A DNA stretch of 64,000 nucleotides from Trichopria drosophilae. Lineage: Eukaryota > Arthropoda > Insecta > Hymenoptera > Diapriidae. Below are positions 25,001 to 33,399 of the stretch, piece by piece. A program made the translations under genes and the position numbers. The stretch's first letter is position 1; every line of letters starts with the position of its first letter. A model generated the notes under the pieces. The model was not told where the DNA came from and did not search any database. It saw nothing but the letters and a program-made list of their open reading frames with translations. The stretch spans positions 20,186,001-20,250,000 of the forward strand of contig CM059583.1 in NCBI GenBank assembly GCA_030407085.1. The letters are read 5' to 3'.

Positions 25001-25792
25001 TCAAGTGACTTACGATCGGCTTCTCTCCGTGCACTGGCTAGTGTGTGCTGCTGTGTTGAGGCCATTGATCGATTCGTCGAAGATGGTGGACCAGAAATAT
25101 TAGCCGACATTCTTAGTACCAAGTCATCTCCACAATCTGAGCAGAGCGAAGCAGCTGCTCTGGTTGTCCAGATCACAGCACCATGGATGGATCGCATAGG
25201 ATTGCCATACTTAGAGCCTTTTGCAAGCAGGTTAATTTCTTCGCTTACCCTTTTGGCGGAGAATACGACGTGTAGTCAAACTCTACTACTTGCTACTGCT
25301 GCTGTCAATCATTTATCTCGATCGAATAAATGTGTTGCTTCCATTTTGAATTCTGACACGATAAGAAAATTATTACAGTGTGTTAGGAAGTCAGGGAGTG
25401 GCAATGTTTGGTTAATGGAACAAGTAGCTTCACTGATTGGTGAAGTTGCTCGATATCCGGAAGCTCGATCTCACTTAGCCAGCACACGAGCTTCTGTTGC
25501 TCTGGTCTGTTTCTTACGAATGCGTCCACCAGGTTTGGAAAATGCTTACCAAAGATTAGAATCGACAACTGTCGAAACACTTACGCGATTGTGCGTTGAT
25601 CCAGAAATCGCTCGACAGGTTGTAGCAGTTAGTGGACCTGACTGTGTGTCGTTGTATAAAATCACGGAAAGTCCTTCCGATACTGAAACTCGAGAGGAAG
25701 GACTTCGATGTACGAAATCCCTTCGGCTAGCGCGGAAAAAAGCAGCAGAACAAATCGACATAGCAAGAGCGGATGATTATGCAATGTTGTAA
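6820..25792 (+). CDS. insc: Inscuteable homologue (spindle-orientation adaptor), full gene span
   Basis: The joined CDS is 6820-7067, 8127-8501, 16467-16844, 24549-24759 and 24830-25792: 2175 nt, 724 aa. All junctions are GT-AG and keep frame. Inscuteable links the Par3/Bazooka-aPKC polarity complex to LGN/Pins-Galphai-NuMA at the cell cortex and so sets the mitotic spindle axis in asymmetric division. Seen here: a disordered Ser-rich N-terminus with a DSGFSDSD patch (122-129) and a basic PRRKRRIRKR stretch (from 142); a conserved segment at about 255-287 (DLAALKAWLTNIRTENEEEC) that matches the LGN-binding helix of insect and vertebrate Insc; and an Armadillo-like helical C-terminus (about 335-724). 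The start is the ATG at 6820 because the upstream in-frame region has no better ATG. Introns 2 and 3 are about 8 kb each and full of repeats. The family call is firm; the exact N-terminus is less so. Confidence 0.9.
8127..8501 (+). CDS. insc: inscuteable exon 2
   Basis: The acceptor TTCTAG ends at 8126 and the donor is TC|GTAAGT at 8502. It supplies residues 83 (part) to 207 plus two bases of codon 208. It carries the acidic DSGFSDSDRSDSSG patch and the following basic cluster PRRKRRIRKR, which could act as a nuclear localisation or membrane-binding motif. An internal ATG lies at residue 87. Confidence 0.88.
8792..9060. mobile_element. Pogo/Tigger-like MITE (TACAGTAGAGTCCC ends)
   Basis: Ends TACAGTAGAG and CTCTACTGTA form terminal inverted repeats including TA. 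Inside the left end the word TCTCGCTATATTTACGTCC is repeated in varied form about every 30 bp, and related inverted words GGTAAATATA recur at the right end. TA duplication and a CAGT start fit Tc1/mariner-pogo MITEs. It is non-coding and lies inside inscuteable intron 2. Confidence 0.75.
9061..12869. other. inscuteable intron 2, first half: no gene seen
   Basis: AT-rich intronic DNA. Near 12057-12110 a fragment of the GGGAGCAAAATAG-type repeat (full copy at 35959-36340) is visible. The open frames at 10463-10711 and 11634-11900 look like chance. Confidence 0.5.
12870..13377 (+). promoter_or_regulatory. insc: Probable alternative promoter and first exon of inscuteable
   Basis: A sharply bounded CpG/GC-rich island of about 500 bp lies within the AT-rich intron 2. 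It ends in a good donor, CGCAG|GTATCT, at 13377/13378. An ATG at 13367 with G at -3 reads M-T-R up to this donor and leaves two bases; spliced to exon 3 (16467) the frame matches inscuteable exactly (MTRR then TEDDSKIL). The predicted product is 520 aa, lacks exons 1-2, and keeps the LGN-binding segment and Armadillo region. Promoter use is inference from composition and splice phase. Confidence 0.5.
13367..13377 (+). CDS. insc: Possible alternative coding start of inscuteable
   Basis: Eleven coding bases (ATG ACC CGC AG) before a consensus donor. Joined to exons 3-5 they give 1563 nt, 520 aa plus stop. That length resembles vertebrate INSC more than the 724-aa long form does. The support is splice phase and the surrounding CpG island; transcript data are absent. 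Confidence 0.4.
13378..14559. other. inscuteable intron 2: AT-rich, no gene
   Basis: The stretch at about 13900-14160 contains repeated palindromic words built on ACAATATTGTAAAT, probably a decayed element. Nothing else is recognisable. Confidence 0.45.
14560..15480. repeat. Foldback element in inscuteable intron 2
   Basis: Sequence around 14740-14790 (AACTATGATCTTCTTC) recurs inverted at 15230-15260 (GAAGAAGATCATAGTT). Internal blocks with GAAAACTTGATAGTTTTC and AAAAACTATCAATATTC match the motifs of the larger foldback in Alg8 intron 6 (47651-49784), so the two look like members of one family. The borders are approximate. Confidence 0.6.
15481..16161. other. inscuteable intron 2, last part: no feature seen
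   Basis: AT-rich DNA with no recognisable gene or element end. Confidence 0.45.
16162..16360 (-). repeat. Degenerate telomere-type (TTAGG)n repeat
   Basis: About 190 bp of irregular AACCTAACCT / AACTAAACT words; on the minus strand this reads as diverged TTAGG, the common insect telomere unit. It lies directly before inscuteable exon 3. It may be an interstitial telomeric tract or a simple repeat of the same word. Confidence 0.7.
16467..16844 (+). CDS. insc: inscuteable exon 3 (LGN-binding segment)
   Basis: The acceptor TTATAG ends at 16466 and the donor is GA|GTAAGT at 16845. It encodes residues 208 (part) to 333 plus two bases. It holds the most conserved short motif of the N-terminal half, a predicted amphipathic helix with WLTNIRTENEEEC followed by LQSKSLP (about 265-287), aligning with the region of Insc that lies along the TPR groove of LGN/Pins. 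Confidence 0.92.
16980..17250. mobile_element. Pogo-like MITE variant (ACAGTAGTCCTTCCC)
   Basis: The left end is TACAGTAGTCCTTCCC followed by repeated words CAATGTTGGCC and CAATATTAGCC; the right part carries the inverted GGGCTAATATTGGGAGG. The right terminus is worn, so the end is approximate. It is in inscuteable intron 3. Confidence 0.55.
18100..18260 (-). mobile_element. tRNA-derived SINE-like element, copy 1
   Basis: On the minus strand a tRNA-like block is seen with a B-box GGTTCGAGTCTC and an upstream A-box-like TTTGCTCGAATAGC. It is followed by a shared tail block (CGAATGTCTCCAGCTCGG). A second copy at 21050-21190 has the same order and flanking words. Pol III-type boxes and dispersed copies fit a SINE; cloverleaf pairing is poor, so it is not a functional tRNA gene. 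Confidence 0.65.
18913..19116. mobile_element. Pogo-like MITE variant (CCGTAATTGTT words)
   Basis: The left end TACAGCCATCCCTCC is followed by iterated CCGTAATTGTTTCC / ATAATTATTGTC / CCGTAATTGTTGTCC, and the right end has the inverted AATTACGGAGGGAGGACTG. It is the same design as the other TACAGT elements but built with another word. Confidence 0.6.
19117..21049. other. inscuteable intron 3: AT-rich, decayed repeats
   Basis: No gene is seen. At about 20160-20460 there is a fragment of the module GGTGACAAATTATCAAGACA...TTTTCAAAATG that resembles the internal unit of the TTAA elements further along. The 20518-20721 open frame is low-complexity. Confidence 0.45.
21050..21190 (-). mobile_element. 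tRNA-derived SINE-like element, copy 2
   Basis: Minus-strand A-box-like TTTGCTCAATTGGC and B-box GGTTCAAGTCCC, and the same tail as copy 1. A block of about 60 bp (CTTGTAATATGATTTTTTAC... at about 20975-21030) is repeated directly at 21262-21320, flanking the element; this may be an internal repeat of a longer unit rather than a target duplication. Confidence 0.65.
21191..23989. other. inscuteable intron 3, distal part: no gene
   Basis: AT-rich. From about 23700 to 23940 the words AAAATGGCGAATCCAC and CCGCCATATTGGG mark a fragment of the 'TCAAAATGGCGGATTC' module. No other structure is recognised. Confidence 0.45.
23990..24258. mobile_element. Pogo-like MITE variant (TTATTTTAACG words)
   Basis: The left part has TTGTCCAGTCAGGTAAGACC and CTTCTCTTATTTTAACG. 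The right side iterates AAAATTAAAATAGAGAAGG, AAGTTAAAATAAGGGAAGG and AAATTAGAATAAGGGAAGG and ends ACTACTGCA. It may be two nested copies, because an inner end TTGTACTATC is visible near 24140. Confidence 0.6.
24549..24759 (+). CDS. insc: inscuteable exon 4
   Basis: The acceptor TTTACAG ends at 24548 and the donor is GAG|GTAATT at 24760. It encodes residues 334 (part) to 404: the start of the helical repeat region, with ESLRSVLSQLANIKKIVDRE near its end. It is separated from exon 5 by a 70-bp intron. Confidence 0.93.
24830..25792 (+). CDS. insc: inscuteable exon 5 (Armadillo-like region, stop)
   Basis: The acceptor TTATAG ends at 24829; the exon runs to TAA at 25790-25792. It encodes residues 405-724, alpha-helical Armadillo-type repeats rich in Ala/Leu (GALAALTALGLAGPRAG, ALLTSLISSGRF, SLTLLAENTT and others). 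Base composition is clearly more GC-rich than the introns. The protein ends ADDYAML. Confidence 0.95.
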   Translation, partial: KIVRGLEESPREGGCAARGALAALTALGLAGPRAGSSIARCSGVRALLTSLISSGRFSSDLRSASLRALASVCCCVEAIDRFVEDGGPEILADILSTKSSPQSEQSEAAALVVQITAPWMDRIGLPYLEPFASRLISSLTLLAENTTCSQTLLLATAAVNHLSRSNKCVASILNSDTIRKLLQCVRKSGSGNVWLMEQVASLIGEVARYPEARSHLASTRASVALVCFLRMRPPGLENAYQRLESTTVETLTRLCVDPEIARQVVAVSGPDCVSLYKITESPSDTETREEGLRCTKSLRLARKKAAEQIDIARADDYAML

Positions 25793-26043
25793 TTTATTTT
25801 GAGATTTATTTATAAGTTTATTTACATTGAGGTTACCTCTGGAAAGAAATGTCTTCTTACAACTATGTAAATATGTATGTGTAATTATTTACATTAACGT
25901 ATAAGTCAATCATATAAATGTTCTATTTATTTATTTTATAAGTAATGACTGAAATATATCATTGTAAATTTGTATTCACATAAGTAAAATCAAAGTAAAA
26001 ATGTTCGGTTCACATACAAAAATAATCTAGAACCGATGTGCGT

Positions 26044-26049
26044 AATAAA
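26044..26049 (+). terminator. Candidate inscuteable polyadenylation signal
   Basis: AATAAA 251 bases after the stop codon. No earlier canonical AATAAA is seen on the plus strand after the stop. Its transcript would approach the end of the convergent Mitd1 gene. Confidence 0.4.
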
Positions 26050-26139
26050 AATTATAAATACTGTATAATAGTTCGATGATTAACATTATCTACAGATTTG
26101 TATACAACTATAGAATATGTACACATGGCAATGTTATCG

Positions 26140-26302
26140 TCATCGCTTACGTTCTACAAGATGACTTTGATGGAAGATGTCAACAACCGTTTCCAGACAT
26201 GGTCTCAACTCAAGATCATAAGCACCGAGTGCAAACTTTCCGTCAGGGGCTTTAAAGTAATCTAAACCTCTGCCTATTTTTATCACCCAACCGTTGCTTA
26301 AT
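26140..26302 (-). CDS. Mitd1: Mitd1 exon 4 (stop)
   Basis: The acceptor TTTTACAG reads on the minus strand up to 26303. It encodes [18 protein letters not shown] to the end ERKR, with TGA at 26142-26140. It holds the conserved DYF, DLELRPC and VVDIFH elements of the PLD-like domain. Confidence 0.95.
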
Positions 26303-29300
26303 CTGTAAAACAAATTATATTAAATATCGACATAATAAATAAGTTTACAAAATACATACAAAATCTGACGGTCGTGCAGTGTTGTAGAATATAAAATCTC
26401 TAAGGTTACATGACGACTGTCTAAACTTTTCGTCAGTTCTTCAAGCCTGGATAATTGTCCATTTTTATCACCTGTGTCTTGCGTTGTTGTTAGGCTTATC
26501 TTTGACAACGAATGACACTTTTGAATCGCCAATTCACAAAATCGTACCAAGTTTTGACACTAAAATTACAGATTCCAAATCAAGACTACGGCCTATATTG
26601 AGCCCGATCGATATTGATCACCTGCATTCTATTTCACCTGATGAAATGTTCTTATATAAGGATCTTCGATTCGAATCTGCGTTACGCTTGCATCTAAAAA
26701 ATGGCCAAAAATTCTGCCATATCCATTGCCTATAGACCCACCTTCTATTTTCATTTGTTCTCTATATTTTCCTTGAGATTTTCGTTCTTCGATCAGTGCC
26801 TTAATTCGTTCGGCACGATCCATATACTGTGTTGCTCGCATTTGAATGTGTTTTTTCTTTACGAGATCTCTCAATTCTATAATACCAACTTGATCGTTAT
26901 CACATTTTTAAAATGAGAAGTGAAAAATAGAAATTCTTTTTTTTGTCATTTCTACTTCCTAGTATTTTTAACAAAAAAATTTATTTTTCTGTAACAATTG
27001 TTATTACTCAGGCTTTTCTTCAAACCCGACAAGTCGATTCCATATAGATTGATTTTGAAAAGGATTTCTGATTAGTTCAAACATATGAATAACTACACTG
27101 CAAAATCAGGTGTCTTATGGGTGTCTTAAATCAACTCAATAAGATTCTTAGAAGTATCTTAAAAACGAAGTGTCTCAAAATTCAAGATAATTTCTGTCTA
27201 GTGACGTAAAATACATTTCATTTTTAACTTCTGACCGTTCCTGTGGTATTTGTTCACGTGTTTCAAAAGGAGATCGAATTAACCCTTATTGACCCAATTT
27301 GCGCGATTTTGTTCGTCAATTTTAAGCACGGACAACTTTGTTATTTATGTTTAATAAAATCTAAACACTTGTACACGGAGAAAAAATTCCCAGAATTTTT
27401 GTACGGAAATGTCCTGAAAAATGACCGTGCTGTCTCATAAATGCAGTGCATGTTGTTGGCAAAGTAAAGTTTACATTGCTATGCCGAATTTTTCCAAAGT
27501 AACATGTAAAATTTCGGATCAAGGGCACAATAAAAATTCCTGTGCCACAATACAGCAAAAATTCCTGTGCCACAATATAGTAGAAATTCCTGGGTCACAG
27601 CGTAGTAAACATTTTTGGCTCATAGTTCATTCCAAAATGGAAACAAATCGAATGCAAACAGAAAATACGTGAACATGTTGCACACGATCTCGTTTATTGG
27701 GTATAGATGAAACAAATTGCCAGCCTACAAGTAATAGCAATAGTTCTTAAAATCGTAAGTAAGTAACAGCACGGTAAAAGCCTTATCGACATTTACTTTC
27801 AGCTGACAAGATAAATCAATGTTTGTTGTATATGCACGAAAAAAAATGTCTATTTTACTTTCAACTTGAAAAAGTAATATTTATATTTTATTAAAATTTA
27901 AAGCAATAGGAAAAGGACTATTAATAACTGATTCACCACCCTGTATAAATTGGCCAAACTTGTTCAAAAGAAATTACTGCAACGAGAACAAAAACAGTTA
28001 ATTAACTCTACTCGGTTCGGACCAGTTCAGACCCGTACGTCGGACTACTCGGCCGCCATATTGATGCTCTTTTGTTTTCACCGCAGTTAGACTCGGTAGC
28101 ATTCGAATATGTTCGGAAACTTTCGCTTCCACTTCGAGAAGTGGCATAGTAAAAATAATGAAGCAACATATTATAAATTCTTCAAATATTGGGGATTATT
28201 TGACTTGCACTAACTTAAAAACTCAATGTCCTGTAAATTTTACTGTGCTACACTAAACATTTCGACTAGCTCGTACATAAAAATATCTAGGCCATAACAC
28301 ACATAAAAATAGACTAGCACGGTAATTTTTCAGGAAATTTTTTCTCCGTGTATATTTTAAAGTGTACTCTTTCAGAATCCGACACGAAAATTTTGAAAAA
28401 AATCACCCCTCCATACCCTATTTTTCAATTTAAAAAAAAACACGATTTTTTAAGGTGATTTTTTGTTTAAATCGTATTTTAGATGCGACGGAGATCTTGG
28501 CGATAGCTGAAATCACAAAAACTCCGACTCAAAATGTCAAAATAATAAAGTTATACACACAAAAAAATTATTTTTCATCATAGAGTGGCTGTGCAACCAC
28601 ATATTTAATAACACTTTTGCAAAAAATTTGTATTTTATGGATTGTTCTGCAAAAAAATTGTTTCGGTTTTTGAAAACATATCACAGGTCGTAAAAAATAT
28701 CTTTTATTTTGTTATCCAAGGTTTCATTTCGTTACCACCTCAAAGAGTAGGAGTAAAAATCGGAAGTTTTTCAGAAATACTATTTTCGATACAAAAAATT
28801 ACAAATAAATTAAGTTCTATAAAGGAATAAGAGCAGCTTGAACACTCTCACATACTAAAGACAATATTTATGTCAAAGTTATAAAATAATATCTACCCAT
28901 TATTGATAGTTTTATAGGATGAAGACCAGAAGTCGCACTTATTTTTCATTCATTTTCATGAATTTTTGTGTGTATAACTTTATTATCTTGACATTTTGAG
29001 CCGGAGTTTCTGTGGTTTCAGCTATTGCCAAGACCTCTTTCGCATAGAAAATACGATGTAAAAAAAATTACCTTGAAAAATCATGCTTTTTTTTTTAAAT
29101 TGAAAAATAGAGTCATAGGGAGTGGTTTTTTCACGTACACTTGAAAATACCCACCTGCAAATGTTAAGATTTTTTTAATCATAAATAACAAAGTTGTCCT
29201 TACTTCAAATTGACAGGCAAAAACTGACACATCCCGCTAAACAATATTCCGTTACAGCAATATCTTTGAAACGTCGCATTATAGCCATGCGACCAAACTT

Positions 29301-32300
29301 GTTTCATTGCAAAAACATTTTTGGGACGTCCTTGGAACCAGAAATGTCCTGCCACATTTACGGTTTTTAAATAACGTTTCATTCGTAACGTACCTGCGAC
29401 GTTTGAAAACTATACATCCAACGTTGTAAAAACGTTACATTAAACGGTCATAAATAAAAATTATAAGAAATTCGACGAATTATTTTATTCAATTCGAATT
29501 TTATTATTATTTATGTACCGTTAGATATGTTATGAAAGAATGTAGTTTTATAATTTTACTCGCAAATAAATCTATGAATCTAAGAAAAATCCGTCCCGAC
29601 CGAGGATCGAACCCGGGTCTACCGGTTACAACGCTGACGTCTTAACCACTACGCTACGCTCGCATACGTATTACCATGCGAACGAGAGCTCTTATACTCA
29701 ATCGTAGAAGGCTTCTTGATAAATGCGGGTTTAGTTTAAACAAGATATGTTTAATTAATTTTGTCATTTCTATATTGGGAATAATAATATTTTAATATTA
29801 TTTGACTATTTTGTAGTAATTTATTGTAATTTAAATAAATATTTTTAAGATATCCGTATAATATTTTGTTTAAACGAAATGGATTAATAGACAATGTTTA
29901 AAAAAATGTAAAGTTAATTGACACACGTATATTTTACAAATGCACTACTTGGAAATAAGTTATGAAATTACGCGGATATTAAAATTAACACAAGTGAACC
30001 ACTTTTTAAATTATGAATTAAATTTAATACAATTTACATTAAAAATAATAAGGTGCGAGTTATTTTTCTGGACAAGTGACGGAAATTTACAAATTTTGTA
30101 CATAAATATATTAAAAGCGAACGAGTTTTTTTAAATAAATACACTGTATATATAAAATGCATATTCTCTAAATATTACAAAACCCGTTTCAATTTCAAAT
30201 GTGAAGTATAACAATAGTTAAATTTCACTTCATTGCAGTCTCAGCCTCAAATTACTCTATATTTTAAATTAATTTTTGTAGTAATATTACAAAAAAAATA
30301 TTGAATTTAATGGACATCAATGTATTTAAGTTACACACGTATAAGAAATAAAAAGACCAAAATTAATAATAGCAAATAATATTATGCACCAGAAAAAAGA
30401 ATAACTATAAGAAGAAAAAGATTGCATGTAAATCATGCTAATATACGAAAATAAATGCTGCATTCGAAAGCTTCCGAATCTTGATGGCGAAGTCTGAGAT
30501 GGAACCGGCCGAAACGATAGAAGATATGCAACAAATCATGTCTACGAAACGTTGCATTCGTAACATTACATGAATGTTACGTTAGTAACCTGAATGCGAC
30601 GTTTTAAATTTCCTTGGTGATTTTGTGACGTTGCAGAAACGATTCCATAAAACGTTTTTAAAACTGTTATAAAGTGACATTCTGGTAATGTTACGCATTA
30701 GCTTTGTGTATTTAGATATTGTGGAACGTCGTGTAAACGGCATCAAGAAGTTGTTACGAAACGTTACGTTTTTGCCATAAATGGGATAACATGTAACGTT
30801 TCATTTACGTTACATGTTTAGCGGGATTGGGTCAATAACCCAATAAACGAGAAAGTATACGAAATCAATATTTTGAATTCTGTTTCTTTCTAGTGGCGTA
30901 TTGATTATCCGAGATTCTTATTCGAACTATTTTATATGACCTACAAGTCCAGAATTGAATTCATTCGATCTTATACGACACCGTATTTAACACATTCCAA
31001 AAATTGATTTATTACGGCTTATAATAGCTTTAAATTCTGTCAATTTAATCAAAGAATTGATTATATTGTTTTAAAGATGTATGAGTTACAACCTTTTTCG
31101 ACAGTATTATAGCTTCCTGATTATTCAGTATGTCCATTTTCAACTAATATTTATCAACTAATTTGTAACAAATTTATATAAAATTTCATTCATAAATAAT
31201 TCTTGGTTTATTAGGTCACCATAAAAAATACAATTAAGAAAAATTCCATAATGGTTTTCAATGGTAAACAGTAAAGTTAAGTTAAGTTGTAAAAAATATT
31301 GGAGTGTAAACTTCATATTTACTCAAAAACAGTTATTAGTGAATATCTCAAAATCATTAAAATGGAGATACGGCTTTTCTTACCAAGTACGGCAGTACAG
31401 ATATATTTTAAATGTTTGGAAATCTTAATTGTCGTTTGTTTCATTGTACGGTTCAAAGTGCGTTCTTATATATTAATTTATAAATCGAGTCAGTTGTTGC
31501 ATTTATATAATGGTATCATGCCATAATATTATTTTTTTAAATATTATTGCAAAATATTATTGTGAATAATATTATTGTAAAAAATGTTATTGTGAAAAAT
31601 ATTACAATAAAAAATATGAAACTACATAATACTACTGTGATAAATATTGTAATGATTTAATATTATACAAGGTTAGGTTAGGTTAGGTTAGGTTAGGTTA
31701 AGTTAGGTTAGGTCATAATTATGACGAACGTTTACGAGAATTAGTCCTGTCATGGTGGGACGATTGCAATAAAATTATATACTTACGAAGCATTGCTCAT
31801 AATGTAAAATGCTATGTGCAATATTAAATTTATTTTCAACAAACTATTTCTTATCTTACAATATCGGTTCTTAATGTCTCCAAAGTAATGTATGCGAGAA
31901 TTTAAATACTCTTTACAATAATATTTAAAAAAATAATATTATTAACAGTAATATTTTTTACAATAATATTATTCACAATAATATTTTTTGCCATAATATT
32001 ATATTTTATTAATATTATGGCATGTAATCTATATAATATTCAGTCATGATACCACCGTTGACATGAACACATCTAGTGTACTCGATCATATTTGACAGTT
32101 ACATACGGTAAATTATATTTTACCAAATGTAGTGTCTTTTTAGAAAATAATAAATTTGTATTCTTGTCAGGTATTCCTGAAGATGACATACATTAGACGT
32201 CGAAATGTTGAAAAAACATAATTTTTATTTTTATTTATAAATGATGTTGTGTAGAAGTATATATAATAAAAAATATAAATATACAGGTCGGCTTTGTCCT

Positions 32301-32996
32301 ACAAATTGGTTTGATGAAAGTTTTCCTCTACGTTTCGAAACTCATGTTCATTTTCAAGAGGTTACTGCAGTAATTTATTTTTATGTATTTTTGTGATACG
32401 AGATGATCGACAAATTAGTGATTGATGTTTAAATGCTGGTGATTAATGCCTAAACACGAGTGCCAAATGGAAGACGACTGGCAACTGTGCAGAGACGATT
32501 GAATCGTCTCTAAAAACAAAAAAATATCAGACACGAACTAGTCGTGTCGAAAATTCCATTAAAATGTCTTTTTTTAAAGATTTCCACAATTTATAACAAA
32601 ACTAGTTTTTCTAAAATCCGTTCAGCCTCAACTATTTAATTTTCTACTCATTCTTTAAAAATAGTTGTACTAAGTAAGAAATGTCGTAATAGGAAGTTTT
32701 TTTCATATAACATATTGGAATCGACCACTTCGTTACTTGACGAAAGTAGGTACAAAGTAGCAACAAAGTCTAACAAAACTATTGTATGATATAAAAACAG
32801 CAAAAACTTAATAAAAAAACCTTAAGAACAAGTAACGACCATAAATTACTGTACATATATTAAATCTCTTTTTACCTTTAGAAAAATCGACTAAGATTTG
32901 CAATCCTTCTTGATAAAGTACCAAGGCCATTGTATACTGTTCCTTTTGATCCATGAGCACAGCACGTTGCAAAATTGATGCTGCTGCACTCTCCAT
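26140..32996 (-). CDS. Mitd1: MIT domain-containing protein 1 homologue, full gene span
   Basis: Minus-strand join of 32876-32996, 26638-26876, 26360-26559 and 26140-26302: 723 nt, 240 aa (human MITD1 is 249 aa). MITD1 binds ESCRT-III tails through its N-terminal MIT three-helix bundle and membranes through a C-terminal phospholipase D-like domain; it acts at the midbody in late cytokinesis. Seen: the MIT domain about 1-75 ([20 protein letters not shown], then [17 protein letters not shown]), and the PLD-like domain about 90-240 with [11 protein letters not shown] (110-120), the FCELAIQK helix, HDRQI (182-186) and [13 protein letters not shown] (191-203). All motifs are in family order. Splice sites are GT-AG and in frame. 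Intron 1 is 6.0 kb and holds nested transposons. Confidence 0.95.
26360..26559 (-). CDS. Mitd1: Mitd1 exon 3
   Basis: Residues 121-186 plus two bases. It starts [14 protein letters not shown] after acceptor ATTTTAG; the donor is TT|GTATGT at 26359. Central part of the PLD-like domain. Confidence 0.94.
26638..26876 (-). CDS. Mitd1: Mitd1 exon 2
   Basis: Completes codon 41 and runs to residue 120. It carries the third MIT helix ([20 protein letters not shown]) and the start of the PLD-like domain, ending at [11 protein letters not shown]. The acceptor is ATTATAG and the donor is CAG|GTGAAA. Confidence 0.95.
26877..27283. other. Mitd1 intron 1, 3' portion: no element seen
   Basis: AT-rich intronic DNA between exon 2 and the outer foldback; no gene is recognised. 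Confidence 0.45.
27374..28350. mobile_element. Nested DNA element, CACGGAGAAAAAATT ends
   Basis: Left CACGGAGAAAAAATTCCC and right GGAAATTTTTTCTCCGTG are flanked by TA on both sides (27372-27373, 28351-28352). Subterminal GTCCTGAAAAATGACCGTGC is also inverted at the right. Removing it joins host sequence that aligns with the opposite arm of the outer foldback, showing it inserted there. There is no transposase ORF. Confidence 0.72.
29232..30826. mobile_element. Nested foldback element, TCCCGCTAAACA ends
   Basis: TCCCGCTAAACA at 29232 and TGTTTAGCGGGA ending at 30826 are perfect inverted ends. Arms rich in AACGTTAC / GTAACGTT words extend about 230 bp at each side (29240-29455, 30570-30810). 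The middle is AT-rich and contains a tRNA-like block. It is inserted in the right arm of the outer foldback. Confidence 0.7.
29589..29665 (-). repeat. tRNA-like block (decayed tRNA or SINE head)
   Basis: On the minus strand: an A-box-like TAGCGTAGTGGTTAAGA and a T-arm CCGGGTTCGATCCTCGG with a proper 5-bp stem. The acceptor ends do not pair and the anticodon stem is weak, so I do not call a working tRNA. It lies inside the TCCCGCTAAACA element. Confidence 0.6.
31512..32053. repeat. AT-rich palindromic element, GGTATCATG ends
   Basis: GGTATCATGCC at 31512 and CATGATACC ending at 32053 bracket about 540 bp built from many AATATTATTGTGAATAATATT-type palindromic words in mirrored order. A TTAGG tract lies inside. 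It is non-coding. Confidence 0.6.
31671..31713 (+). repeat. Interstitial telomeric repeat (GGTTA)n
   Basis: About eight near-perfect GGTTA units (one AGTTA variant), the canonical insect telomere unit TTAGG. Confidence 0.9.
32160..32210 (+). other. Possible hammerhead-like core near a retroelement end
   Basis: CTGAAGA at 32177-32183 fits the CUGANGA box of hammerhead ribozymes. It is followed by GAC, a short loop, GTC and GAAA (32202-32205), the second box. A diverged minus-strand relative (TTGAAAATGAAC... with TTTCGAAACG) lies at about 32325-32360. Such motifs occur at Penelope-like element ends. Stems I and III are not convincing by eye. Confidence 0.3.
32876..32996 (-). CDS. Mitd1: Mitd1 exon 1 (start)
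   Basis: ATG at 32996-32994. It encodes residues 1-40 plus one base: the first two MIT helices ([20 protein letters not shown]...[11 protein letters not shown]). The donor is AAAG|GTAAAA. The ATG is at the family's usual distance from the MIT domain. Confidence 0.94.
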
Positions 32997-33142
32997 AGTG
33001 TTAATAAATATTTTTCTTTAAATTAAATCCTCTTTATCTGGAACGATCGAAATATATACTAACCTATACAATATACATTGACAAGCCTAAAATATATACT
33101 GTATAGGTTAGGAAACTTTTTATAGGTTAGAAAAATTGTTTA

Positions 33143-33398
33143 TACAGTAGGGTCTCCCTTATTCTCTAGACATCTCTTATTCTCTGGATTTAGGACCTCT
33201 TATTGCATATATTCCCCTTCGGTCGGCTTCCCACCTCTATTGCGTCCTAACCTAACCTTCACGGCTGAGCGAATCTTGAACCGTCAACCGTTGTCGACCG
33301 TCGACCACTAAGAGTGGGGGTAAAGGGGAAGTAGAGAATAAGGGAGACTACCGCCATTTTGAAAAATATGCAGTATGCAATAAGGGAGACCCTATGTA
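33143..33398. mobile_element. Pogo-like MITE variant (CTTATTCTCT words)
   Basis: The ends TACAGTAGGGTCTCCC and GGGAGACCCTATGTA are inverted. The left end iterates CTCCCTTATTCTCTAGA, CTCTTATTCTCTGGA and CTCTTATTGCATATA; the right has AGAGAATAAGGGAG and CAATAAGGGAGACC. It lies about 150 bp upstream of the Mitd1 start, so it may be in or near that promoter. Confidence 0.75.
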
Positions 33399-33399
33399 C

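Larger units (their letters stand above)
27284..30842. mobile_element. Outer foldback element, split by two nested insertions
   Basis: If the two inner elements (27374-28350 and 29232-30826) are removed, the left end CCCTTATTGACCCAATTTG and the right end CATTGGGTCAATAACCC become inverted matches. They run into long arms (GGACAACTTTGTTATTTATG at about 27328 and its inverse at about 29184; further arms at 28400-28590 and 28940-29120). The left end follows TTAA; the right duplication is worn. It is non-coding and sits in Mitd1 intron 1. Confidence 0.6.

Noticed and set aside
29589..29665. Possible tRNA gene on the minus strand
   Set aside because: T-arm and A/B boxes are good but the acceptor ends do not pair and the anticodon stem is poor; it lies inside a transposon.
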